Shown here piece by piece: positions 1 to 7,827 of a stretch of DNA of 18,065 nucleotides. The translations under genes and the position numbers were made by a program. The DNA is from JAAZKA01 sp034926225 (lineage in GTDB: Bacteria; Bacillota; Clostridia; Oscillospirales; QAMX01). Each line of letters opens with the position of its first letter. Position 1 is the first letter of the stretch. The notes under the pieces are model-generated. The model was given only the letters and a program-made list of their open reading frames with translations. It did no database searches and was not told the DNA's origin. Location: assembly GCA_034926225.1 (NCBI GenBank), contig JAYFRF010000011.1, positions 1-18,065 on the forward strand, written 5' to 3'.

Positions 1-1
1 A

Positions 2-2179
2 AGCTATGACAGCACTAAAACCTATGTTCTCGACACAACTAAAACCAGCTCCAGCTTCGTGTGGACTACAGACGGACAAGTCTTCGATGTGTATTATGCC
101 GTCGACATGGTCGGCACCCCGGGTACACCAACCGGCCCGGATGGTATCCCCGATATGTACCAGTTCCCCGTCAACTTCAAGGTGGTAAACGGCATCTGGA
201 GCGACACCTCGAGCGCCGACAAGGTAGTATATCTGACGAAACTCCTTAACGGCGTATGGAACGTGAACGGTACGGCAACACTGACGAGCGGTCAGATCCC
301 CACCGGCATGACGCCGAACACCGGTTATATCCTCCCCGGCAGCTGGGACACCACGCCGAATACCACCACCCCCCTCAGTCAGGCGGCTACCTATACATTT
401 ACCTTCACTGTCGACACGCGGGTGTTCAACATCACCTATACCCTTAACAGCGTCACGAATCCCCCCTATACCCCCGCCTTGAGCACGCTTAATGAAACCG
501 GCGTTCTGCACGGTACGAACAAGAATGTCAAAGGCAACCTGACTACCACTTCGGTAACCAACGGGATCGTCATCGGCACCTGGACCTTCTCCGGCTGGAC
601 GCCGACAACACCCAGCAATATCACGGTCGCGAACGGTGCCTTCACAATGCCTACGAACGACGTTGAGTTCACGGGCTCGTGGAGCTTCACCAAAGCCGGC
701 GAATTTACCGTCGTGTACTCGGACGGTTCCGGCAATACCTATGCCGGCGGCACGTATGATACCGGCATTCCTTACACCGTCCTTGGCAATGGTACCACAA
801 ACTTTACAAAGGATGGCCATTTCTTCGCCGGTTGGAGCAACAATGCGGGTAAAACCAACGCCGTCGGTGCGACTGATACCTCCAGCAGCTCCACAACCAT
901 CACCTATACCGCTGTCTGGAGGGCGGATGACTTCGGCTATACCGTCAACTACTACAAGGACAGCGTCTCCTCAGATAACCTGCTCGGTTCGGAGTCCGGC
1001 ACCGGCACCTTCGGCGCGAATATCCCGTATACCGACGGCAATTATCTCCCGGCTGGCTATGTGATCCCCGGTACGCTGGGGGGCCAGACAACGATCACCT
1101 CGACCGCGGCCAATAACGTACTGAACGTAGTCTACGCGAAGAACAGCGCCGTCGGCTATACCGTCAGGTACTACACTCGTCCGTCTACGAACGGACCTTG
1201 GACGGAGATTGGCAGCATCACCAGCACCGGTACCTTCGGCGCGGCGATACCCTACAACCTCTATCTATATTTCCCCAGCTCCGGATATGATTCCAACGTT
1301 TATTTCAGCGGCGCGTTAACGATCTCCGCCGACGCGTCGGCGAATATCGTGAACATCGTCTACACGAAGCTCCCCGATCCTATCGACCCGACCAATCCTA
1401 CCAATCCTACCAATCCGACCAGCCCCACGAGCCCTACCAATCCCACCATCAACGACGATGAGGTCGACATCGAAGACAACGAGACCCCGCTTGCCGGCCT
1501 TTTGGGTCTGCTGAACACGGAGGATCATTTTAACTACGTCATCGGCTATGAAGACGGCACGGTTCACCCGAACGGCAATCTGACGAGAGCGGAAGCCACG
1601 ACGATCTTCTTCCGTCTCCTGACCGAGGAAGCCCGCGCGATCTACCTCACCGAGGAAAATGAATTCTCTGACGTCAACGAGGGGCAGTGGTTCAACGCCG
1701 CGATCTCCACGCTCGCCTCCATCGGCATCGTCACCGGCTATGAGGATGGCACCTTCCGTCCGAACGCCATGATCACTCGCGCGGAGCTTGCCGCCATCAT
1801 CGCTCGTTTCGCGGAGCTGGAAGGCAGCGCACAGTTCGTCTTCACCGATATCAACGGCCACTGGGCTGAGGCGAGTATCTTGCTGGCCGCGAGCAACGGC
1901 TGGATCACCGGTTATGAGAACGGCACCTTCCGTCCGAATCTTGCGATCACCCGCGCGGAAACCGTCACGATGATCAACCGAGTCCTCGACCGTCTCCCGA
2001 AGAATAAAGAAGCACTGCTCGAGGAGATGCTGACCTTCTCCGATAACCTCGACACGGAAGAATGGTATTACATCCCGATTCAGGAAGCGACAAATTACCA
2101 TAAGTACGCCAAGAATGAAGCGGGTGAGACCTGGACCGAGCTGATCGAGAACATCGACTGGACGATCTACGAGCAATAA
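2..2179 (+). CDS. SLH-domain surface protein with Ig-like/B-repeat modules (5' partial)
   Basis: The frame is open from base 2, so the N-terminus and any signal peptide lie outside the window; 725 residues are visible. In order: beta-rich extracellular modules; at residues 140-230 a segment ending FTMPTNDVEFTGSWSF that resembles SHIRT-type adhesin domains; at 233-307 an InlB B-repeat-like module (DGHFFAGWSNN, TYTAVW); two MucBP-like units at about 313-376 and 384-453 sharing YTVxYY and GTFGAxIPY; a (T-N/S-P) linker; then three SLH modules at about 500-545, 555-604 and 614-662, each with a TRAE motif (LTRAEA, ITRAEL, ITRAET) and GYEDGTxxPN. SLH modules are known to bind pyruvylated secondary wall polymer, so this is inferred to be an envelope-anchored adhesin or S-layer-associated protein. 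A GTG at 59 could be read as a start but lies inside the open frame. A strong terminator follows. Confidence 0.93.
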   Translation, partial: SYDSTKTYVLDTTKTSSSFVWTTDGQVFDVYYAVDMVGTPGTPTGPDGIPDMYQFPVNFKVVNGIWSDTSSADKVVYLTKLLNGVWNVNGTATLTSGQIPTGMTPNTGYILPGSWDTTPNTTTPLSQAATYTFTFTVDTRVFNITYTLNSVTNPPYTPALSTLNETGVLHGTNKNVKGNLTTTSVTNGIVIGTWTFSGWTPTTPSNITVANGAFTMPTNDVEFTGSWSFTKAGEFTVVYSDGSGNTYAGGTYDTGIPYTVLGNGTTNFTKDGHFFAGWSNNAGKTNAVGATDTSSSSTTITYTAVWRADDFGYTVNYYKDSVSSDNLLGSESGTGTFGANIPYTDGNYLPAGYVIPGTLGGQTTITSTAANNVLNVVYAKNSAVGYTVRYYTRPSTNGPWTEIGSITSTGTFGAAIPYNLYLYFPSSGYDSNVYFSGALTISADASANIVNIVYTKLPDPIDPTNPTNPTNPTSPTSPTNPTINDDEVDIEDNETPLAGLLGLLNTEDHFNYVIGYEDGTVHPNGNLTRAEATTIFFRLLTEEARAIYLTEENEFSDVNEGQWFNAAISTLASIGIVTGYEDGTFRPNAMITRAELAAIIARFAELEGSAQFVFTDINGHWAEASILLAASNGWITGYENGTFRPNLAITRAETVTMINRVLDRLPKNKEALLEEMLTFSDNLDTEEWYYIPIQEATNYHKYAKNEAGETWTELIENIDWTIYEQ
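1391..1444 (+). repeat. 9-bp tandem repeat encoding the Thr-Asn/Ser-Pro linker
   Basis: Six consecutive 9-base units based on ACCAATCCT encode TNP, TNP, TNP, TSP, TSP, TNP. The array is in frame and separates the beta-rich modules from the SLH modules. Units 4 and 5 have diverged (accagcccc, acgagccct). Such linkers typically span the cell wall, and their copy number can vary between strains. Confidence 0.8.
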
Positions 2180-2197
2180 TGAAACTTTGACCACGTG

Positions 2198-2239
2198 AAA
2201 ATCGCGGCGGCTGTAGAAAAACAGCCGCCGCGATTTTTT
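2198..2239 (+). terminator. Rho-independent terminator after the SLH gene
   Basis: A perfect 17-bp stem, 2198-2214 against 2221-2237 (GC core CGCGGCGGCTGT), with a 6-base loop. The run of six T ends at 2239. It begins 18 bases after the SLH stop codon. Confidence 0.93.
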
Positions 2240-2260
2240 GTGAGCTTCCTTTAAAATCGC

Positions 2261-2289
2261 TTGACGAAACGGTCAAGAAACGCTATACT
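2261..2289 (+). promoter_or_regulatory. Sigma-A type promoter for the sugar isomerase gene
   Basis: The -35 box TTGACG (2261-2266) and -10 box TATACT (2284-2289) are separated by exactly 17 bases. The predicted start of transcription is about 30 bases upstream of the ATG at 2327. The TTG of the -35 box happens to be in frame with the gene and is not its start codon. Confidence 0.8.
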
Positions 2290-2326
2290 AACATTAGAAT
2301 ATGCCTTGAAAGGGGTCTCGAGATGG

Positions 2327-3184
2327 ATGAAATACGCAGTTTTTACCGTCAGTATGCCCGAGTATGAGCCGGAGCACGCGGCGGCTTTCCTGAAAGAAAC
2401 CGGTTATGAGGGCGTCGAATGGCGGCTTGTGCCGGGTAAGCCCTACAATGAGAGTGCAGCGCCCGCATACTGGAGCAATAACCGCTGTGAGCTGCATGAG
2501 GAGGATATCCTCGTAAACGCGGAGAAAATCGGGAAGCTGTGCCGGGAATATGGGCTGGAGCTGCCGTCTCTCGGCGCATATGCGGGCTGTGCCGCGCCGG
2601 AACGTGTAAAAATCGCGATCGAAGCCGCGGCCAGACTCGGCGCACCTTGTGTGCGTATCGGCTGCCCCGGTTACGACCCGAAGCGCGGCTACCGTGCGCT
2701 TTACGCCGAGGGCGTCGAACAATACGCGTTTGTCGAGCGAACCGCGAAGGAATACGGTGTCCGAGCCTGTATCGAGACGCATCCGGGCAACATCACCCCG
2801 TCGGCGAGCGCGGCGTACCGGTTTGTCTCGAACTTCGACAGCGGCTATGTCGGCGTCATCTACGACGCAGGCAACATGGTCAACGAGGGTTATGAAAACT
2901 TCCAGATGGGACTCGAAATTTTGGGTGAGTATCTCGCGCATGTGCATATCAAGAACCAACTGCATAAACCGGCCGCACTGCCGTACGGCGGCTATCAGAA
3001 ATGGATGACGGATGGCTGCGAGATGTGGCGGGGCGAGATCGACACGCTGGCGCTGCTACGCGCCTTAAAGAGCGTCGGGTATGACGGGTGGCTGTCGTTC
3101 GAGGACTTCTACAACGGTGCGTCGACGGAGGAAAAGCTGGCGTCAAACCTTCGCTTTATGCGGGATCTCGAAACGCAAGCGTAA
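2327..3184 (+). CDS. Sugar phosphate isomerase/epimerase (xylose isomerase-like TIM barrel)
   Basis: A 285-residue protein of the AP_endonuclease_2/xylose-isomerase-like TIM-barrel superfamily, whose members isomerise or epimerise sugars and inositols or act on related substrates using a divalent metal. Candidate metal ligands fall where the fold expects them: E150 (ACIETHPG), D180 (IYDAGN), H205/H207 (HVHIKN) and E259 (LSFEDF). EYEPEHAAAFLKETGYEGVEW near the N-terminus is typical of the first strand/helix unit. The start is set at ATG 2327, because AAAGGGG lies 11 bases upstream and a good promoter ends at 2289. No signal peptide or membrane segment is seen, so it is probably cytosolic. It is transcribed alone; I see no clear terminator after it. 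The substrate cannot be inferred. Confidence 0.88.
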   Translation: MKYAVFTVSMPEYEPEHAAAFLKETGYEGVEWRLVPGKPYNESAAPAYWSNNRCELHEEDILVNAEKIGKLCREYGLELPSLGAYAGCAAPERVKIAIEAAARLGAPCVRIGCPGYDPKRGYRALYAEGVEQYAFVERTAKEYGVRACIETHPGNITPSASAAYRFVSNFDSGYVGVIYDAGNMVNEGYENFQMGLEILGEYLAHVHIKNQLHKPAALPYGGYQKWMTDGCEMWRGEIDTLALLRALKSVGYDGWLSFEDFYNGASTEEKLASNLRFMRDLETQA

Positions 3185-3239
3185 CCGGTAATGCGTTCCC
3201 CGGGCGCTTTGGCGACTTCATTTACTTAGGGTGTTGCTC

Positions 3240-3293
3240 ATGAATAACGTGGTTTTTTCTTATATAAAAAAGCCACTTACGAAGGGGATTTAA
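3240..3293 (+). CDS. Possible 17-residue leader peptide ahead of the transporter
   Basis: ATG at 3240, preceded by AGGGTG with a 6-base spacer, opens a short frame, MNNVVFSYIKKPLTKGI, whose stop codon ends 3 bases before the TTG start of the transporter. The frame contains an imperfect hairpin (gtgg plus a T tract at 3249-3258 against an A tract plus ccac at about 3266-3276). A ribosome on this frame would melt the hairpin, as in classic leader-peptide control. The ribosome site and position are visible; expression and role are inference. It could be a chance frame. Confidence 0.35.
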   Translation: MNNVVFSYIKKPLTKGI

Positions 3294-3296
3294 AGT

Positions 3297-4223
3297 TTGA
3301 AAAAAAGAGATCTACTGCTCGCGGTATTGGTCGTAGTTATTTGGGGAGCAAATTTTACAGTTATCAAGTTAGGGCTGACTGAAATTCCGCCTATGTTATT
3401 AGCGGCGCTCAGATACACATTTGCGTCACTGCCTGCAATTGCCTTTGTAAAACGTCCGACAATCGGGTGGAAATATGTTGTCGCTTACGGAATGACTGTG
3501 GGCGTCGGGCAGTTTTCTTGTTTGTTTTATGCGATGAATAACGGGATGCCTGCCGGGATCTCCTCTATTGTTCTCCAATCTCAGGCCTTTCTTACGCCTA
3601 TATTCGCTGCCGTATTTCTCAAGGAATCCCTGAAACGTAACCAGGTAATCGGACTTATCGTAGCTGGAGTCGGGCTTTGCCTTATCGGCGGAAATATCGG
3701 CGTTGACGGACTGTTTTCTATTCCGGTAGGGGCGTTTTTGACCACACTCGCCGCTGCTGCCTTTTGGGGAATTTCAAATATCATAATCAGATATGCTTCC
3801 AAACAAGCGGCTTCCGAGGGTAACAAAATAGATATGTTGAGCATGGTTGTGTGGTCAAGCCTCGTACCTCCAATACCCTTTCTTGCTATGGCGATGATTT
3901 TTGATTCACCGAAAACACTTTTCAATACGATAAGCAACTTTAACGCTATGTCTGTGTTTTCTGTGCTCTACCTTGCTATTTTCGCGACTTTATTCGGGTA
4001 TGGTATATGGAGCAAATTGCTTGCTCAGTATCCCGCCGGGAAAGTCGCTCCACTATCTCTGCTTGTTCCTGTTACCGGTTTGATAACTGCGCAAATTGTT
4101 CTAACGGAGAAGCTTTCAACAATGCAGTGGATAGGTGGTTTTGTTATTATTGTCGGGTTAGTCCTATCTAATTTGGGGCGGTCGCCAATATCTATTTTTA
4201 AGACGAAGGTCCGGCAACGCTGA
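3297..4223 (+). CDS. EamA-family drug/metabolite transporter (DMT superfamily)
   Basis: A 308-residue integral membrane protein with the usual EamA length and about ten hydrophobic segments in two repeats (about residues 5-135 and 150-295). The family start signature is clear (LAVLVVVIWGANFTVIKLGL), and each half ends in a typical last-helix segment (VIGLIVAGVGLCLIGG; WIGGFVIIVGLVLSNLG). Such proteins export metabolites, amino acids or toxic compounds through the cytoplasmic membrane; the substrate is unknown. The start is TTG 3297 with GAAGGGGA about 8 bases upstream. Its codons are visibly AT-richer than in both neighbours (many TTT, ATT, TTA), which suggests later acquisition. It points toward the GNAT gene and shares the hairpin at 4290-4329 with it. 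Confidence 0.9.
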   Translation: MKKRDLLLAVLVVVIWGANFTVIKLGLTEIPPMLLAALRYTFASLPAIAFVKRPTIGWKYVVAYGMTVGVGQFSCLFYAMNNGMPAGISSIVLQSQAFLTPIFAAVFLKESLKRNQVIGLIVAGVGLCLIGGNIGVDGLFSIPVGAFLTTLAAAAFWGISNIIIRYASKQAASEGNKIDMLSMVVWSSLVPPIPFLAMAMIFDSPKTLFNTISNFNAMSVFSVLYLAIFATLFGYGIWSKLLAQYPAGKVAPLSLLVPVTGLITAQIVLTEKLSTMQWIGGFVIIVGLVLSNLGRSPISIFKTKVRQR

Positions 4224-4285
4224 ACAAGCCATGGGGGATATAAGGCTTTTTGACCAGAACTGGCCGCAAAACCCGTAAAAATGTA

Positions 4286-4333
4286 TAAAAACGCCGCGTG
4301 GGTATCGCTTCTGACACCCATGCGGCGTTGATT
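4286..4333 (-). terminator. Terminator of the GNAT gene, possibly bidirectional
   Basis: Arms 4290-4303 and 4316-4329 (AACGCCGC core) pair over 14 bp with one G-U pair and a 12-base loop. On the minus strand the stem is followed by five T and begins 4 bases after the stop codon of the acetyltransferase gene. On the plus strand it is followed by GATTTT, so it may also stop transporter transcripts. Confidence 0.85.
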
Positions 4334-4855
4334 TTATCCTAAAATCTCCATATAGACCTCGTCTATGTACTTCCCGTCCTTGAAGCAGGCATCCGTCCGG
4401 CGGCCGAATTCCCGGAAGCCGACCTTTTGATAACAGGCGATGGCGCGTGCATTGTCCGCGTGGACGACGAGCATGATATTGTGCAGATTCAGCGTGTTGA
4501 AACCATAGCCCGTGATCAGTCGGATCGCCTCCGCGCCGTAGCCCTTACCGCGGTTTTCCGCCTCTCCGATGAAAATGCCGAGGGTCGCCTTGCGCGCGCG
4601 TTGATCGACATCCATCAGGCTGACGCTGCCAAGCAGCGTATCGTCGGACGCACGGATGATGGAGAAGTTCTGTCCCTCTGCGGACAGCTTTTCTAGCGCC
4701 GCACGCTCAGCAGACAGACTGTAAGACTTGCCGTAGCCCCCCAAACACCGCATGACCTCGTAATCGTTGAGCCATTTGGTGTAGATCTCCGCGTCGTCCG
4801 TGTTCATCGGGGACAAGTATATTCTTTCGCCGATGATTTTTTTAAAATATCGCAT
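4334..4855 (-). CDS. GNAT-family N-acetyltransferase
   Basis: A 173-residue protein of the RimJ/RimL-like branch of the GNAT fold (family size 170-190). It opens with GERIYLSPMNTDDAEIYTKWLND, the usual N-terminal block of this branch. Motif A, which binds the acetyl-CoA pyrophosphate, is GEAENRGKGYGAEAIRLI (about 97-114). Motif B is NIMLVVHADNARAIACYQKVGF (about 126-147). The family transfers acetyl from acetyl-CoA to amines; the acceptor is not predictable. The start is ATG 4855, with AAAGGAG five bases upstream. An in-frame TTG at 4870 overlaps that ribosome site and is rejected. It lies 18 bases after the kinase gene stop and is the last gene of the unit. Confidence 0.9.
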   Translation of the reverse strand: MRYFKKIIGERIYLSPMNTDDAEIYTKWLNDYEVMRCLGGYGKSYSLSAERAALEKLSAEGQNFSIIRASDDTLLGSVSLMDVDQRARKATLGIFIGEAENRGKGYGAEAIRLITGYGFNTLNLHNIMLVVHADNARAIACYQKVGFREFGRRTDACFKDGKYIDEVYMEILG

Positions 4856-4873
4856 GATAACTCCTTTCAACGC

Positions 4874-5725
4874 TCAGGAAAGCTCGTCCAAGTAGATATA
4901 ATATCGAATCCGTTTTTCGTCAGGCTGCATTTCGAGCTCTTCGAACAGCATCATGCGGTATTTCATAAATTCCTGCCGGGTCAACCCGCCCAAAAAGCAG
5001 AAATTGTACCACATCGACCGCACGCACAGGGCGATATCCATGTATACATCCGCGATGCCGCCGCGGCCGAAGTCGAGCATGCCGGAAAAACGTCCGGCTT
5101 TTATGAAAACGTTCGGCAGACAGTAATCGCCGTGGACGAAAACGGGCGTCTCGACGGGGCGGCCACGCTCGAGCCAGTTGAGCACCGAGCCGATGGAGGG
5201 AAAGTCCTCCGTACCGCGTGCGTCACGGCGCAGACGGGGGGTCGGCATGTTCAGGATCTTCTCGAGGAACTCGTCGGAGAGATCAGATTGATGAATTTGC
5301 CCGCATTTGAAGCGGTCGCGCGTACGGGCGAGCTGAAGCTCGAGCCGGGAGTCAAACGGACAGCCCTCAGCGGGAATGTCACGCAGTGTGATCAGCCCCT
5401 GCGCAAGCGCGTGCGTTACGGCGGCGGGATCGGTCAAGGCGTCCTTGTCGCAAGTCATGATGCCGGGAATTCGGGTTTCGACCAGATAGTTTATACCGTC
5501 AACCCGTTCAAAATCAATGACACGCGGCGCGCTTATCCGTCCGTCAAGCCAGGTTAAAAGCTCATATTCCCGGTCGGCGGTCGGGCCCGTCCGCTCAATC
5601 TTGAGAACGCGGTCGTCGAAGACCCAGACCTTCGAGCCGGAACATCCGATGGTTACACTCTGAGAATCCCTTCCTTCGACTGTGGCGCGGATGCGCGGAG
5701 GAAGCAGATTAGTTTGCAGCTGCAT
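4874..5725 (-). CDS. APH(3')-like phosphotransferase (aminoglycoside/small-molecule kinase family)
   Basis: A 283-residue protein of the APH/choline kinase fold. The catalytic loop is FVHGDYCLPNVFI (Asp200 as catalytic base, Asn205 as metal ligand), followed by GRFSGMLDFGRGGIADVYMDIAL, where D218 is the metal-binding Asp. The HGDxCLPN and DxGRxGxADxYxDIAL spacing matches the APH(3') branch more closely than other branches. K42 (VLKIE) is the likely ATP-binding lysine, and the C-terminal YIYLDELS resembles the APH(3') tail. APH(3') enzymes phosphorylate the 3'-hydroxyl of aminoglycosides, but relatives act on other sugars or metabolites. At 283 residues it is slightly longer than classical enzymes (about 264). 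The ATG is preceded by AGGAG, which overlaps the stop of the upstream gene, implying coupled expression. Resistance is possible but unproven. Confidence 0.85.
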   Translation of the reverse strand: MQLQTNLLPPRIRATVEGRDSQSVTIGCSGSKVWVFDDRVLKIERTGPTADREYELLTWLDGRISAPRVIDFERVDGINYLVETRIPGIMTCDKDALTDPAAVTHALAQGLITLRDIPAEGCPFDSRLELQLARTRDRFKCGQIHQSDLSDEFLEKILNMPTPRLRRDARGTEDFPSIGSVLNWLERGRPVETPVFVHGDYCLPNVFIKAGRFSGMLDFGRGGIADVYMDIALCVRSMWYNFCFLGGLTRQEFMKYRMMLFEELEMQPDEKRIRYYIYLDELS

Positions 5726-5739
5726 ATGTATAAAGCTCC

Positions 5740-7827
5740 TTAAATGTTCTCCCCGAGGGGATACTCCGCCCCAAGGGTGACGTCGACGATGGTGACGCCG
5801 GAGGGGGCGAGTTTCGTAATGAATCCGCGTGTGCCGGACACCTGACGGTCGAAATTGTAGCTGAAAACCGCCTCGTTTTCATCGGTATAGCGAACCGGCA
5901 GGACGGGATAACGGCTGACGATCGACGCGGACAGAATAGGACGGGCAGTACGGACGCGGGCGGAATGGTATTTTTCGTCGAGGGTGTTGTATAGATACAG
6001 GCGATAGGCACCGTTTTTCAGCTGGTATGCGGTGAAGGGGCTGTCGGCGGTGAATAGCTCTCCGGACGCGGCTTTCATAAGACAGGCCAGCGCGTCGATA
6101 AAACCGCATGAGACCTTCTGGAAGGAGAGCGTATCGATCAGCGTGTAGGTAAACTCGGGCGCATCCTCCGGCGCGCAGGTAAGCTCCGGTGATCCGTCGT
6201 CACGATCGAGCAGTTGTGACAGCGTCCGCCGCAGCGCGTCCGATACGGGGAATCCGTAGGCAAAGACGGTCTGCGCCCATGCCGCATGGCGGTCGAAGAA
6301 TGAGACGGTGGGACGGATGCCGTATACGGCGGGGTCGAAACCGGGCGCGGCGGTACAGACGACGGGGCCGCGATCATAGGCAGCCACAGCGCGCCGTTCC
6401 TCATCGGACAGCAAATCGAAGCAGGGCACAAGCAGCGGTCCGGCATAGCTCCGAAGCGCATCCGTACGGACGGCAGCGCCAATCGGAGATCCGGCTTTTG
6501 CGAGCTCGTATACGGTCTTATGCACCGTCCAGCGGCGGGTAGCGATGTACGACGGCAGCATCGCGTCAAAGGCGGTATCCGACCAGAGCACCGCGGGCGA
6601 AAGGGTATGCTCCACGTCGGCAGAGAAGGCGATCTCGAAGCGGTCGCGCATCCATGCCCAGTCCTGCGCGTGGATGCCGTCGCCGAGACATAACAGATAA
6701 CCGGTCAGAGCGCGGCGGGAGTTTTGCGGCGTTTCAAGACGGTAAGACTGCTCCGTATAGAGGTCGCGCTCGAAGCGTGTCGGCGCGTGATGCAGTACAT
6801 CCCACTCCTCCGTCGCATCCTGCACGCCGAGCATCGAGTAGAGCGGCGTATCGGGCATATAAGCGGCGGTTAAAGGCGCAATCGTCATATAGCGGTGGAA
6901 AAAGTAGGATCGGAAATCGGACTGCATATAAACGCTCGTCGGCAGCAGATTCGGACAGAGGCAGTCTACTCCTGCGGCAGCAATGCGCTTTAAGTCCACG
7001 CCGATGCAATAGAGCGTCTCAAACGGGTCGGTGCAGTACATGCCGAGCACCATCAGTTTTTTCCCTGCGGCATGAAGCTTTTCCGCAAGCTTTATATAGA
7101 AACATTCCCAGCGCCAGGCGTTGAACCGAATCCACGCTTCCCGATGCGTCCCGAAAAGCCATGTCTTCCGCACAGTCAGCGTGGTGTCCGAGTCGTCGCC
7201 GAGCGAGGCTTGTACGTTGCCGGGGACGGGAAATCCTGTATGCTCGATGAACTGGAGGGTCATATCGGTGCAGAAATCGCCGTAAGCGCGGGTTCCGGGC
7301 GGGGGACAGAAGCTGTCGGCGAGCTGTACGCCCGCAAGCTCGTAGTCGACGAGGGTTTCCACAAGCCGATCAGCAAAGAAATCCTCATAATAAGTACCGT
7401 CGGTGAAGCGTTTAAGTACGTTCATTCCGCCTCTCCTGCCGATACCGGTGTAGATGATCTCCGGGTGGGCAGCGATCCATTCGTCGTGGAACAGGCTGCC
7501 GTTGACAGCCCCCATCATGCTTGCGTACAGTCCGACGCCGCGCGCGTTTAGCGCACGGGCGAGGCCGCGCAGATCATAGTTTGTCCACGACTGACGGGCA
7601 CGTTCGGCGTTGCGCGGGATGCCATAATATGCGCAGTTGTCGTCAAAAAGCGTATATTCCGAGTCCATGCCGCGATGCAAGTGCACAAAATCGGGGTGAT
7701 ACAGCAGCGCGACGATACCGTCGGGGGTGAAGCCGACCTGATCGAGGTACCGGGCGGCACCGTGGTCGAGGTCGTCGCGTTCAAAGCCTAAAAGCTGCAT
7801 CCAAATAAATACTTCACCATTCGTCAT
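5740..7827 (-). CDS. Putative TIM-barrel glycoside hydrolase-like protein (GH42-like architecture)
   Basis: A 695-residue protein with no signal peptide. The N-terminal 400 or so residues look like a glycosidase TIM barrel (DGIVALLYHPDFVHLHRG, LRGLARALNARGVGLYASMMG, ELAGVQLADSFCPPPG near 169, and a Trp-rich stretch WIRFNAWRWECFYIKLAEKL). Near residues 465-490, PLLVPCFDLLSDEERRAVAAYDRG resembles the GATase-like trimerisation domain that follows the barrel in GH42 beta-galactosidases. A beta-rich tail closes the protein. I cannot place the two catalytic acids with confidence, so it may belong to an uncharacterised hypothetical-glycosidase family. The start ATG overlaps the TGA of the radical SAM gene (ATGA, 7824-7827), and an AGGGGG site lies upstream. 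The absence of a secretion signal implies a cytosolic substrate. Confidence 0.55.
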   Translation of the reverse strand: MTNGEVFIWMQLLGFERDDLDHGAARYLDQVGFTPDGIVALLYHPDFVHLHRGMDSEYTLFDDNCAYYGIPRNAERARQSWTNYDLRGLARALNARGVGLYASMMGAVNGSLFHDEWIAAHPEIIYTGIGRRGGMNVLKRFTDGTYYEDFFADRLVETLVDYELAGVQLADSFCPPPGTRAYGDFCTDMTLQFIEHTGFPVPGNVQASLGDDSDTTLTVRKTWLFGTHREAWIRFNAWRWECFYIKLAEKLHAAGKKLMVLGMYCTDPFETLYCIGVDLKRIAAAGVDCLCPNLLPTSVYMQSDFRSYFFHRYMTIAPLTAAYMPDTPLYSMLGVQDATEEWDVLHHAPTRFERDLYTEQSYRLETPQNSRRALTGYLLCLGDGIHAQDWAWMRDRFEIAFSADVEHTLSPAVLWSDTAFDAMLPSYIATRRWTVHKTVYELAKAGSPIGAAVRTDALRSYAGPLLVPCFDLLSDEERRAVAAYDRGPVVCTAAPGFDPAVYGIRPTVSFFDRHAAWAQTVFAYGFPVSDALRRTLSQLLDRDDGSPELTCAPEDAPEFTYTLIDTLSFQKVSCGFIDALACLMKAASGELFTADSPFTAYQLKNGAYRLYLYNTLDEKYHSARVRTARPILSASIVSRYPVLPVRYTDENEAVFSYNFDRQVSGTRGFITKLAPSGVTIVDVTLGAEYPLGENI

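Noticed and set aside
1316..2194. A 292-codon open frame on the minus strand across the SLH region
   Set aside because: It lies antisense to clear SLH modules. Its low-complexity Arg/Gly/Asp-rich composition and repeated RIGRIGRIGR segment come from the linker repeat, and no ribosome site is evident.
2261..2326. N-terminal extension of the sugar isomerase from TTG 2261
   Set aside because: The TTG is the -35 box of a 17-bp-spaced promoter, and the extension would lie upstream of the transcription start.
4856..4870. TTG 4870 as the start of the acetyltransferase
   Set aside because: The TTG overlaps the AAAGGAG that serves the ATG at 4855.
5132..5557. A 141-codon plus-strand frame opposite the APH-like gene
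   Set aside because: It is antisense to the catalytic region of the kinase and has no supporting ribosome site.
6189..7551. Several plus-strand frames of 100-160 codons opposite the glycosidase-like gene
   Set aside because: Arg/Ala/Ser-rich shadows of a GC-rich minus-strand gene; no starts with ribosome sites and no recognisable domains.
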